A stretch of 7,816 bases of DNA from Patescibacteria group bacterium (GTDB lineage Bacteria > Patescibacteriota > Minisyncoccia > Phycocordibacterales > EsbW-18). The notes beneath the pieces were generated by a model. That model was given only the letters and a program-made list of their open reading frames with translations, was not told the origin of the DNA and searched no databases. Below, in pieces: positions 1 through 4,810 of the stretch (positions within the stretch are counted from its first letter, which is position 1; every line of letters begins with the position of its first letter). The translations under genes and the position numbers were made by a program. The stretch lies in assembly GCA_030917725.1 (NCBI GenBank), contig JAUPUE010000002.1, positions 1 to 7,816 of the forward strand. Reading direction: 5' to 3'.

Positions 1-554
1 GCGATGAAAACTGCGTTCGTCTTCTTTGAAGTGATCATCTCGAATCCCTTGATGCCAGCAAATGTTTTGAGCATCGTGCGAGCTTCGGCAGTCTTTGGAG
101 CCTTGAACGAGATTGAGTCGATGAAGATTACTTCACCTTCGCGGAGCTTCTGTGAGAGAACAACCGCGAGCGCCTTTGCACGCATGCTCTTAGGAATACG
201 CTTGCTGTAGTCCTTGTTGGCGTTTGGACCGTGCGTAACACCACCACCCTTCCAGATAGGAGAACGTGATGAACCGTGACGAGCTTGGCCAGTACCCTTT
301 TGTTTCCAAGGCTTCTTACCACCACCACGGACTTCACCACGACCCTTGGTGTGTGCGAGACCGTTACCTGCACGTGCATTTGACTGCATGCCGAGAGCGA
401 CCTGACGGACGAGGTCGTTGTTCCATGCGACATTGAAAAGTGCTCCAGGAAGCGCAATCGTTCCTGCCTCTTTGCCGGCTGATGTGTAGACCGGTGCTGA
501 AAGAGCTTCGATCACTTTCTTTTCTGTATTCTTTTTTGGAGTTGCTTTCGCCAT
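1..554 (-). CDS. rplD: 50S ribosomal protein L4 (C-terminus cut by window edge)
   Basis: L4 is a primary 23S rRNA-binding protein whose extended loop lines the peptide exit tunnel; in some bacteria it also represses its own operon. The 184 visible residues start MAKATPKKNTEKK and contain the family signature near residues 76-105: GGGKKPWKQKGTGQARHG, then RSPIWKGGG and HGP. The sequence runs off the left edge in frame; family members are usually a little over 200 residues, so perhaps 20-30 residues are missing. The ATG lies 9 bases after the rplC stop, so the two genes are surely co-transcribed. There is no SD close to the start: the preceding bases are AT-rich (TTTTTATATATGG), with a GGAAAA only about 17 bases upstream. 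The gene is absent from a complete-ORF list only because its stop codon is outside the window. Confidence 0.97.
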   Translation of the reverse strand, partial: MAKATPKKNTEKKVIEALSAPVYTSAGKEAGTIALPGALFNVAWNNDLVRQVALGMQSNARAGNGLAHTKGRGEVRGGGKKPWKQKGTGQARHGSSRSPIWKGGGVTHGPNANKDYSKRIPKSMRAKALAVVLSQKLREGEVIFIDSISFKAPKTAEARTMLKTFAGIKGFEMITSKKTNAVFI

Positions 555-563
555 ATATAAAAA

Positions 564-1163
564 CTATTTTCCTACGATTTCGATGACAGTACCGCGGCGT
601 CCAGGAACTGCTCCTGAGATGAGGATGTATCCGTTTGCAGCATCAACCTGAACGATCTTGAGGTTCTTGACCGTAACACGTTCGCCACCCATGCGACCAC
701 CCATACGCATACCTTTGACGACACGACCACCCGCGCGACCACCACCACCGATCGAACCGACTTCGCGCTCAGAGTGCTTTTGACCGTGAGTACGGCTACC
801 TCCGTGGAAACCGTGACGCTTAACACCACCCTGGAATCCCTTACCCTTGGTGATACCTGATGCAGTAACGACATCGCCTTCTGCGAATGTGTCTGCGTTC
901 ACAACTGAACCGACTTCAGGAGCTTCGTCGGTGCGAAGTTCGATGTAGCTTGAGAAAAGACCCTTGGTCTTCTGTGCCTTGTTGATGTGCTTCTCTGTCT
1001 TTTCAGCAAAACCAAACTGAACAGCAGCATAACCGTCCTTTGCAGCTGTTTTGAGCTGAGTAACAGTAAGTGGAGTGACCTTCACGATTGTTGCAGGCTG
1101 GACTTTGCCGCCTTCGGTGAAGACCTGTGTCATCTCTTCTTTTGTTCCTACGATGAATTTCAT
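564..1163 (-). CDS. rplC: 50S ribosomal protein L3
   Basis: L3 is an early-assembly 23S rRNA-binding protein near the peptidyl-transferase centre. The 199-residue product has normal family length. It starts MKFIVGTKEEMTQVF, the typical L3 opening, and carries the core signature from about residue 107: GKGFQGGVKRHGFHGG, then SRTHGQKH and GSIGGGG, and later VKGMRMGGRMGGERVTVKNL. It ends with SGAVPGRRGTVIEIVGK. The segment after GSIG is unusually glycine-rich (GGGGRAGGRV) where many bacteria have a serine/proline-rich stretch. It is first in a pair with rplD (9-base gap). There is no SD at normal distance; a GGAGGA lies about 20 bases upstream but is inside a hairpin. rpsJ, its usual upstream neighbour, is 3.2 kb away, and a separate promoter and structured leader precede rplC. 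Confidence 0.98.
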   Translation of the reverse strand: MKFIVGTKEEMTQVFTEGGKVQPATIVKVTPLTVTQLKTAAKDGYAAVQFGFAEKTEKHINKAQKTKGLFSSYIELRTDEAPEVGSVVNADTFAEGDVVTASGITKGKGFQGGVKRHGFHGGSRTHGQKHSEREVGSIGGGGRAGGRVVKGMRMGGRMGGERVTVKNLKIVQVDAANGYILISGAVPGRRGTVIEIVGK

Positions 1164-1303
1164 TGAAAGTTGATTTGAATCCGTCCTCCTTCGCTAAAGC
1201 TTCGGAGGATAAAATTCTGCCCCAGTCGGACACACTGTCCGGCCGGGGCCGTTGGGGTGTCCAGAGGTCCCCCTTGGTGGGGACATGGCGCATCGGTATT
1301 GAC
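1164..1303 (-). promoter_or_regulatory. Structured 5' leader of rplC-rplD
   Basis: If transcription starts about 7 bases beyond the -10 box at 1310-1315, the rplC mRNA has a leader of about 140 nt with three hairpins. First, GTCCCC/GGGGAC at 1284-1279 and 1272-1267, loop ACCAAG. Second, a 14-position stem at 1249-1219 (GCCCCGGCCGGACA, loop GTG, TGTCCGACTGGGGC) with one G-U pair and one C-A mismatch. Third, TCCTCC/GGAGGA at 1209-1184, enclosing a symmetric GAA/GAA internal loop and a TTTA apical loop. The third hairpin sequesters the only SD-like sequence (GGAGGA). Structured leaders of this kind precede many ribosomal-protein operons and bind one of the operon's products; in E. coli L4 binds the S10 leader. 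That this leader does so is inference, since I recognise no known class. Confidence 0.45.
1184..1209 (-). repeat. Inverted-repeat hairpin with GAA/GAA internal loop
   Basis: Read on the minus strand this is TCCTCC-GAA-GC-TTTA-GC-GAA-GGAGGA. Both arms are exact: a 6-bp outer stem, a symmetric 3x3 purine loop able to form sheared G-A pairs, a 2-bp inner stem and a TTTA loop. The core CTTCGCTAAAGCTTCGG resembles a short dispersed palindrome that I associate, from memory only, with Patescibacteria intergenic regions. Here it sits directly upstream of rplC. Only one copy lies in this window, so the repeat status is inferred. Confidence 0.4.
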
Positions 1304-1309
1304 CAGAGG

Positions 1310-1338
1310 AATATACCAGACCCGTGAAAAGGATGCAA
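1310..1338 (-). promoter_or_regulatory. Extended -10 promoter for rplC-rplD
   Basis: On the minus strand a TATATT box (1315-1310, 5 of 6 to consensus) is preceded by TGG, giving an extended -10. A weak -35 candidate, TTGCAT (1338-1333), lies 17 bases upstream. An extended -10 can compensate for a poor -35. The site lies just downstream of the terminator of the 71-aa gene, so rplC-rplD would restart transcription here. An imperfectly spaced inverted repeat GGTAT/ATACC (1317-1313 and 1299-1295) overlaps the -10 and start region, and TCTGGT is repeated 13 bases apart; either could be a protein-binding site. Confidence 0.5.
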
Positions 1339-1351
1339 GAAGACGACTCAG

Positions 1352-1405
1352 AAAAATCAGAGCGCCCCGGAGAGGAGCGCGCTGGGTGCTGCTCTCACGG
1401 GGCGC
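1352..1405 (-). terminator. Rho-independent terminator of the 71-aa gene
   Basis: On the minus strand, five bases after the TAA stop, GCGCCCCGTGAGAG (1405-1392) pairs with CTCTCCGGGGCGC (1374-1362) apart from a single bulged T. The loop is long, about 17 bases. TCTGA then TTTTT follow (T-run 1356-1352). The stem is strong and GC-rich; the long loop and the short gap before the T-run make it less than ideal. It separates the cassette gene from the rplC promoter. Confidence 0.6.
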
Positions 1406-1409
1406 GTTG

Positions 1410-1625
1410 TTACGCCCAAGGCTCGTCGGCGACGGTGACGAAAGGAACCCCTCGAAACGTGAGGTCAACTCGATAGGTTCCATCCCCCAGCGGAAAGTTG
1501 CCGAGGACGAGCGCCCCCGCTTCCCTCAGAATCTGTGCGTCGTCAGAAACGACAAACTCCACCCCATCCCCTCGGTCGAGGAGGTCGTTAATCGCATCCT
1601 GAGTAATCTGGAGTGCGCTTCGCAT
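1410..1625 (-). CDS. Small acidic hypothetical protein, 71 aa
   Basis: I do not recognise this protein. It starts MRSALQITQDAINDLLDRG, ends VPFVTVADEPWA, is acidic, and has no membrane segment, signal peptide or cysteine. The pattern suggests an N-terminal helix followed by beta strands, so probably a small soluble cytoplasmic domain. The case for a real gene is the complete set of signals: a near-consensus promoter (1659-1687), an AAGGAGA ribosome-binding site ending five bases before the ATG, and a terminator hairpin right after the stop. It is divergent from the 156-aa secreted protein, with the two -35 boxes only 7 bases apart, so the pair is probably co-regulated. A role as regulator or immunity-type partner is possible but unsupported by any motif. 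G+C is visibly higher than in the neighbouring ribosomal genes. Confidence 0.7.
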   Translation of the reverse strand: MRSALQITQDAINDLLDRGDGVEFVVSDDAQILREAGALVLGNFPLGDGTYRVDLTFRGVPFVTVADEPWA

Positions 1626-1630
1626 CGGTG

Positions 1631-1637
1631 TCTCCTT
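1631..1637 (-). promoter_or_regulatory. Strong Shine-Dalgarno of the 71-aa gene
   Basis: The minus strand reads AAGGAGA-CACCG-ATG. The near-perfect SD and its spacing fix the start at 1625 and are the main reason to accept this short ORF. The ribosomal genes of the window lack such a site. Confidence 0.75.
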
Positions 1638-1658
1638 GGTTGAACTGCTCCACTTGGG

Positions 1659-1687
1659 ACTATATGCCTCCCCTCTTTCAGCGTCAA
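1659..1687 (-). promoter_or_regulatory. Near-consensus sigma70 promoter of the 71-aa gene
   Basis: TTGACG (1687-1682) and TATAGT (1664-1659) on the minus strand each match five of six consensus bases and are 17 bases apart. The start would be near 1652, giving a leader of about 27 nt that contains the SD. Its -35 lies back to back with the -35 of the plus-strand promoter, separated by 7 bases. Confidence 0.72.
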
Positions 1688-1694
1688 CGAAACC

Positions 1695-1722
1695 TTGACT
1701 AGGCCATTAAAATTGGCATAAT
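1695..1722 (+). promoter_or_regulatory. Near-consensus sigma70 promoter of the 156-aa gene
   Basis: TTGACT (1695-1700) and CATAAT (1717-1722) each match five of six consensus bases with a 16-base spacer. The expected start near 1730 gives a leader of about 85 nt. The spacer and -10 edge contain a partial inverted repeat, GCCA/TGGC (1703-1706 and 1714-1717), which may be chance. Confidence 0.68.
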
Positions 1723-1757
1723 GTCGCCCAGAAGCTCTCTGATAATTCAGGAAGATA

Positions 1758-1777
1758 GATGAGCGACGTCGCCCATC
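1758..1777. promoter_or_regulatory. 20-bp near-perfect palindrome in the 156-aa gene leader
   Basis: GATG-A-GCGAC-GTCGC-C-CATC is symmetric in all but one base pair. The centre GCGACGTCGC is a perfect 10-bp palindrome without a spacer, which suits a dimeric DNA-binding protein better than an RNA hairpin. It lies about 28 bases after the predicted start and 24 bases before the SD, a position for an operator acting as a roadblock. No regulator is identified. Confidence 0.4.
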
Positions 1778-1800
1778 ATCAACGGAGAGCCAACCCTTTT

Positions 1801-1806
1801 GGAGGA
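1801..1806 (+). promoter_or_regulatory. Shine-Dalgarno deciding the 156-aa gene start
   Basis: GGAGGA is followed by GCGCCTC and the ATG at 1814, a 7-base spacing. An upstream in-frame start at 1799 would place this SD inside the coding sequence, so it is rejected. Confidence 0.75.
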
Positions 1807-1813
1807 GCGCCTC

Positions 1814-2284
1814 ATGCGCATGCGCCGCGGTCACGTCGTTGAACTGTTGGTCGTCTTGGCTCTGGGAATGTTCGCGGTTTCCGCGAACGCCCAGCCCGAC
1901 ACACTCGGCATGTGTCCAGATGGCGAGGCGGCCCAACACGTCGAGGATGGGATGTTCCTCGTACTGAGGAACCAAGTAGACCAGGATTGGCGCGCCAATT
2001 GGCAGACCTTCCGTGCCGCCAACCCCCACATCGACTTTGGAACGAAGCGCATCATCAGTTATACCCCGGACGACACACGGATCCCCTTCTATGTCCGCGA
2101 GCTTCTCTGTGGGCTCAGTAAAGCGGGATACGAGCTTCAACCAGCGACCATCTTCGAAAAGGAAAAGATCGACAGGCTCGATGATCCCACCTCTGACTCG
2201 TGGTTGTGGTGGGTGCTTCTGGCTGGCATAGTGGTTGGCGTTGCAATGGCAATAAACGGGCTTTGGACCCTCTTTGAGCTTTGA
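1814..2284 (+). CDS. Secreted, C-terminally membrane-anchored hypothetical protein, 156 aa
   Basis: I do not recognise this protein. Residues 1-26 form a classical signal peptide: arginines at 2, 4 and 5, a hydrophobic core LLVVLALGMFAV and an ANA cleavage motif before QPD. The exported part, about residues 27-129, has two cysteines (C34 in GMCPD, C99 in LLCGL) that could form a disulfide. It also has aromatic and charged patches (DWRANWQTF, then RIISYTPDD, RIPFYVREL). A hydrophobic helix at about 130-153 (SWLWWVLLAGIVVGVAMAING) would anchor the C-terminus, leaving only a few residues inside. The start at 1814 is set by GGAGGA. It is the only plus-strand gene supported here, divergent from the 71-aa gene and convergent with the propeller gene, with its own promoter and terminator. 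G+C is high (37/60 in bases 1861-1920). Confidence 0.78.
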   Translation: MRMRRGHVVELLVVLALGMFAVSANAQPDTLGMCPDGEAAQHVEDGMFLVLRNQVDQDWRANWQTFRAANPHIDFGTKRIISYTPDDTRIPFYVRELLCGLSKAGYELQPATIFEKEKIDRLDDPTSDSWLWWVLLAGIVVGVAMAINGLWTLFEL

Positions 2285-2338
2285 ACATTGCCGTGCCGAG
2301 ACCACCTCATCCGAATCTTCCTGAACTGCAGCAACCCA

Positions 2339-2408
2339 CCACCACAAATGCTGTGGTGGCACCGCCTCCCTGGTCCGCGCGCCGCACAAGCAGCACCCGC
2401 GGACCAGG
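2339..2408 (+). other. Two perfect hairpins in the 156-aa gene 3' UTR
   Basis: Between the stop codon and the terminator the plus strand holds two exact inverted repeats. CCACCACA/TGTGGTGG (2339-2346, 2352-2359) has a 5-base loop AATGC. CCTGGTCCGCG/CGCGGACCAGG (2369-2379, 2398-2408) has an 18-base loop. Neither is followed by a T-run, so they are not terminators. With the terminator stem they make three consecutive stem-loops in about 120 nt, which could be a 3'-UTR-derived small RNA, an mRNA-stabilising structure or protein-binding sites. No open reading frame is convincing here. Confidence 0.5.
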
Positions 2409-2413
2409 TTGAA

Positions 2414-2458
2414 CCGCCGGACTTCTTCTCCCCGAAGAGGTCCGGCGGGTTTTTGTTT
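2414..2458 (+). terminator. Strong rho-independent terminator of the 156-aa gene
   Basis: CCGCCGGACTTCTT (2414-2427) pairs with AAGAGGTCCGGCGG (2435-2448) over 14 positions with one G-U pair. The loop is CTCCCCG, and TTTTTGTTT follows from 2450. It ends two bases before the stop codon of the convergent propeller gene. On the minus strand the same hairpin has no T-run, so it is unlikely to stop that gene efficiently. Confidence 0.88.
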
Positions 2459-2460
2459 AT

Positions 2461-4287
2461 CTAAAGCAATCCTTGTTTCTTCAGTTCTGCAATGAGTTGT
2501 GTGAGAAGTTCAATAAGCTTTATTTGCAACGACATAATCTCATCTTCTGAATCTTGTGTACTTGGAACTGAAACATCTAGGGTTGTCGGCGTTGATCGTC
2601 GGTGGCTTGAATTACGGCCAGAATCCTCCTCTTCAACAACCGGTTCTTCCTCTGCGGGTGCTTCTTCTTCACTGTCCTGTGCTAATTCATCCCAAAGAAA
2701 AATGTCCCGAAACCCATTGGTATCATTATCAACGAGATTTGCTGCATTAGATAGAAATCCAATGACAGACCCGTCAGAGGAAATCATTGCTCCATAACTA
2801 AACAATGACGTAACATCACCAGGCCCATCTGCTCCTTCTGTTATATTGATGTGTGTCTGTTCTTCTACATCGTAACGATATAGACTACATTCCTCGACAC
2901 TGTCACAAGCCCCGTAAGCAATGAAGGTATTGTCTAAAGAAATTGAAGGGAATAGATTGAGATTATTATCTGCAATCAACACTGTTGTATCTTCTTGTGT
3001 ATCTCGTAAAAAGATTGCACCTTCTCCACTTACTTCATCCTCGGTAAGATCAGTTTCAGTAGATGTAAAAAGTATATAGCGTCCATCGGCTGAAATGCTT
3101 CCATTTGAGCTATTATCCTCCAGTACAGTCGTCGTTCCCCCCTGTACATCGCGCACATACAGCGCCAACTCACCTCCCAAAACATCCCCAGTCAAACCAG
3201 AAGCGGTGCTCCAATAGAAAACAACATATCGTCCATCATCAGAAACTGATGGGGGTGTATTATTAGAGGTATTAAATGTTTCTACCTCTTCCTCATCACT
3301 CGTCACGTTTATCCGCTCAAAGGTTTCTAGATTTCGGTCATATAGAAAAACATCCCTCGTACCATTCGTATCATCCCCAACAAGATTTGTGGAGTCCGAT
3401 TCAAAAACGACAAACCTTCCGTTGCTGGAAATACCAACATCTTGAGCTCCAAAATTAAACTCGACGTCTCCAGGAGCAAGAATTCGCTCTATCGATTCCT
3501 CTATCACGTCGTAAATGAAAATGTCTGGGGAACTATTCTCGTCTCCCAGGACAAGATCATCTGTGTTTGAGGGAAAAACAACAACTGCTCCATCAGCTGA
3601 CCCCGTGGGTTCTTCACCGTTCGCGTCCAACAGAAGCGTCTCTCCCGTTTCTCTGTCTCTCAAAAAAATCCCCGTGCTAGATATTGGGTCTTCGGAAAGA
3701 TTTGTTGCCACAGAATTAAAGGCCACATAGCGCCCATCCCCCGAAACCCAAGGTCTCCCAAAAGATTCGCCATCTGCCTCTTCCTCATCACCTGAGACAC
3801 TTATACGTTCAAATGAAAACGCAAGTGGGGGGAGAGCTTCTCGTGTTGTAAAGCTCAATGTTGTTTCATCAAGAATACCCGCGAATTCTTCTAAATCTTC
3901 ACCAATGAAAGTCCCCGCATCAATCTGTATGTAATATTCAGTATCATAATCAAGAACCAAATCCGATTCCTCAATCCATATATAATTACCATCAATAGCA
4001 ACCACCGTATCGTCAGCGACATCAAACGTAGCAACCGTCACATCGTCACTTGATTTCTTGACCGTAATGTCTCCCGTACCCCGAGTAATATTCTGATCGA
4101 ACGCGGCATAAAAACCGTTGTCTTGTACCGTCAGAGTATACACTGAAACTGCTGTGGCATTATCTTCAGGATAAAGTTCTGTAATAACAGGTGCTGCAAA
4201 CACAGACAAAGGAATTAAAAACCCCGCAGTAAAAAGTATTATAGCGGCTCCAAAAAGATATTTTTTCATGTACTGAAAGTGTAACAT
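2461..4287 (-). CDS. Secreted Ig-like / PD40 (TolB-like) beta-propeller protein
   Basis: This 608-residue protein is predicted to be exported. Numbering is from the ATG at 4287; an ATG at 4269 (MKKYLFGAA) gives 602 residues. Residues 7-31 form a signal peptide ending VFAAP. About 32-149 resemble a bacterial Ig-like (Big_5/SbsA) domain: ITELYPEDNATAVS at the start, TLSFTTR at the end. About 160-535 hold six or seven degenerate PD40/WD40-type blades with the recurring core S.DGRYVxF and FLxDR (DGRYVAFNS, NGRFVVFES, DGRYVVFYW, DGRYILFTS, DGSVIGFLS). TNLVGDDTNGTRDVFLYDR and ANLVDNDTNGFRDIFLWD are nearly the same unit repeated. An acidic linker (540-555) and a Ser/Arg/Thr segment lead to an amphipathic tail, LQIKLIELLTQLIAELKKQ. 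It probably folds as a propeller binding a ligand or surface partner; no catalytic residues were seen. The 4287 start is favoured by GGGGGGGTGAA just upstream, although spacing is short. The gene is AT-richer than its neighbours (24/60 G+C at 3001-3060). Confidence 0.88.
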   Translation of the reverse strand: MLHFQYMKKYLFGAAIILFTAGFLIPLSVFAAPVITELYPEDNATAVSVYTLTVQDNGFYAAFDQNITRGTGDITVKKSSDDVTVATFDVADDTVVAIDGNYIWIEESDLVLDYDTEYYIQIDAGTFIGEDLEEFAGILDETTLSFTTREALPPLAFSFERISVSGDEEEADGESFGRPWVSGDGRYVAFNSVATNLSEDPISSTGIFLRDRETGETLLLDANGEEPTGSADGAVVVFPSNTDDLVLGDENSSPDIFIYDVIEESIERILAPGDVEFNFGAQDVGISSNGRFVVFESDSTNLVGDDTNGTRDVFLYDRNLETFERINVTSDEEEVETFNTSNNTPPSVSDDGRYVVFYWSTASGLTGDVLGGELALYVRDVQGGTTTVLEDNSSNGSISADGRYILFTSTETDLTEDEVSGEGAIFLRDTQEDTTVLIADNNLNLFPSISLDNTFIAYGACDSVEECSLYRYDVEEQTHINITEGADGPGDVTSLFSYGAMISSDGSVIGFLSNAANLVDNDTNGFRDIFLWDELAQDSEEEAPAEEEPVVEEEDSGRNSSHRRSTPTTLDVSVPSTQDSEDEIMSLQIKLIELLTQLIAELKKQGLL

Positions 4288-4325
4288 TTCACCCCCCCCT
4301 ACACGAAAAGGCTTTCCCACATAAC

Positions 4326-4359
4326 GAAAACACCCCTCGATTTCTCTTGGGGTGTTTTC
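4326..4359 (-). terminator. Hairpin terminator after tuf-rpsJ
   Basis: GAAAACACCCC and GGGGTGTTTTC (4326-4336 and 4349-4359) pair perfectly over 11 bp with a 12-base loop. On the minus strand the stem ends in TTTTC followed by GTTAT, an adequate but short T-run; the plus strand has TTTTCTT, so it may work both ways. It lies 47 bases after the rpsJ stop and implies that the tuf-rpsJ transcript stops before the inserted genes. Confidence 0.75.
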
Positions 4360-4360
4360 T

Positions 4361-4396
4361 TCCGCATCTGTCCGCGTTGGTTCCGCGACAGTCCGC
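4361..4396. repeat. Four TCCGC units spaced 10-11 bp
   Basis: TCCGC occurs at 4361, 4371, 4382 and 4392, about one helical turn apart, between the rpsJ stop and its terminator. CTGTCCGCG/CGCGACAG (4368-4391) within it could also form an 8-bp stem with one bulge. It may be chance decay of a short tandem repeat or a protein-binding array; nothing decides this. Confidence 0.3.
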
Positions 4397-4405
4397 GCCT
4401 ATGGT

Positions 4406-4762
4406 TTACATCATCTTCACTTCGATGTTCACGCCCGATGGGAGTGACAACGATGTGAGTGCTTCGATGATCTTCGGCGTCGGGTTGACGATGTCGATCA
4501 CTCGCTTGTGAACGCGCATTTCGAACTGCTCTCGTGCGTTCTTGTCGATGAACGCGCCTCGGTTGACCGTGTACTTGGTGTGCTCGGTCGGAAGCGGAAT
4601 AGGACCTTGAACGTTCGCTTCGTAGCGGAGCGCTGTGTCCATGATCTGCTTCACTGAGGTGTCGAGAAGCTTGTGTTCGTATGCACGAACGCGGATGCGA
4701 AGCTTGTTCGGCGTCTCTTCGTGTGCGGCCTTCGTTGTTTTCTTTGTTTTGGTAGCAGCCAT
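4406..4762 (-). CDS. rpsJ: 30S ribosomal protein S10
   Basis: S10 (also NusE, a partner of NusB in antitermination) sits in the 30S head. The 118-residue product contains the whole family core from about residue 20: KLRIRVRAYEHKLLD, then GPIPLPTEHTKYTVNRG and the C-terminal SLSLPSGVNIEVKMM. It is longer than the usual 102-105 residues because of a lysine-, threonine- and alanine-rich N-terminal extension (MAATKTKKTTKAAHEETPNK). It follows tuf by 48 bases, the common tuf-rpsJ order. There is no SD upstream of the ATG (TAGAAGCTCAT precedes it). In most bacteria rplC would follow directly; here a terminator and about 3.2 kb of unrelated genes intervene. Confidence 0.97.
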   Translation of the reverse strand: MAATKTKKTTKAAHEETPNKLRIRVRAYEHKLLDTSVKQIMDTALRYEANVQGPIPLPTEHTKYTVNRGAFIDKNAREQFEMRVHKRVIDIVNPTPKIIEALTSLSLPSGVNIEVKMM

Positions 4763-4773
4763 ATGAGCTTCTA

Positions 4774-4794
4774 GCGATTAGTGATTAGCGATAA
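4774..4794. repeat. Three tandem heptamers between tuf and rpsJ
   Basis: GCGATTA, GTGATTA and GCGATAA stand head to tail. On the minus strand this reads as repeated CTAATC(G/A). It fills much of the 48-base tuf-rpsJ gap and takes the place where an SD for rpsJ would be expected. GTGATT (4781-4786) can also pair with AATCAC at 4799-4804. Function unknown. Confidence 0.4.
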
Positions 4795-4810
4795 AGCCAA
4801 TCACTCAAAG

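Noticed and set aside
1219..1249. Hairpin considered as a terminator before rplC
   Set aside because: The stem is strong but is followed by AGAATTTTATCC rather than an immediate T-run, so a leader structure is the better reading.
1003..1483. Two overlapping minus-strand ORFs before rplC
   Set aside because: They cover the terminator, promoter and leader hairpins and run into rplC out of frame; no start signals.
1257..1643. 128-codon plus-strand ORF opposite the 71-aa gene
   Set aside because: It has no SD or promoter, is arginine-rich, and runs through a terminator hairpin and the rplC promoter.
1526..2389. 287-codon minus-strand ORF opposite the 156-aa gene
   Set aside because: It overlaps the plus-strand gene that has a promoter, SD, signal peptide, membrane anchor and terminator, and also the 71-aa gene and both promoters. 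Its translation is low in recognisable structure and it has no start signals.
4288..4320. GTG start at 4320 for the propeller protein
   Set aside because: It adds GKPFRVGGGE before the signal peptide, encoded by the G-rich stretch that looks like an SD, and lies only a few bases from the rpsJ terminator.
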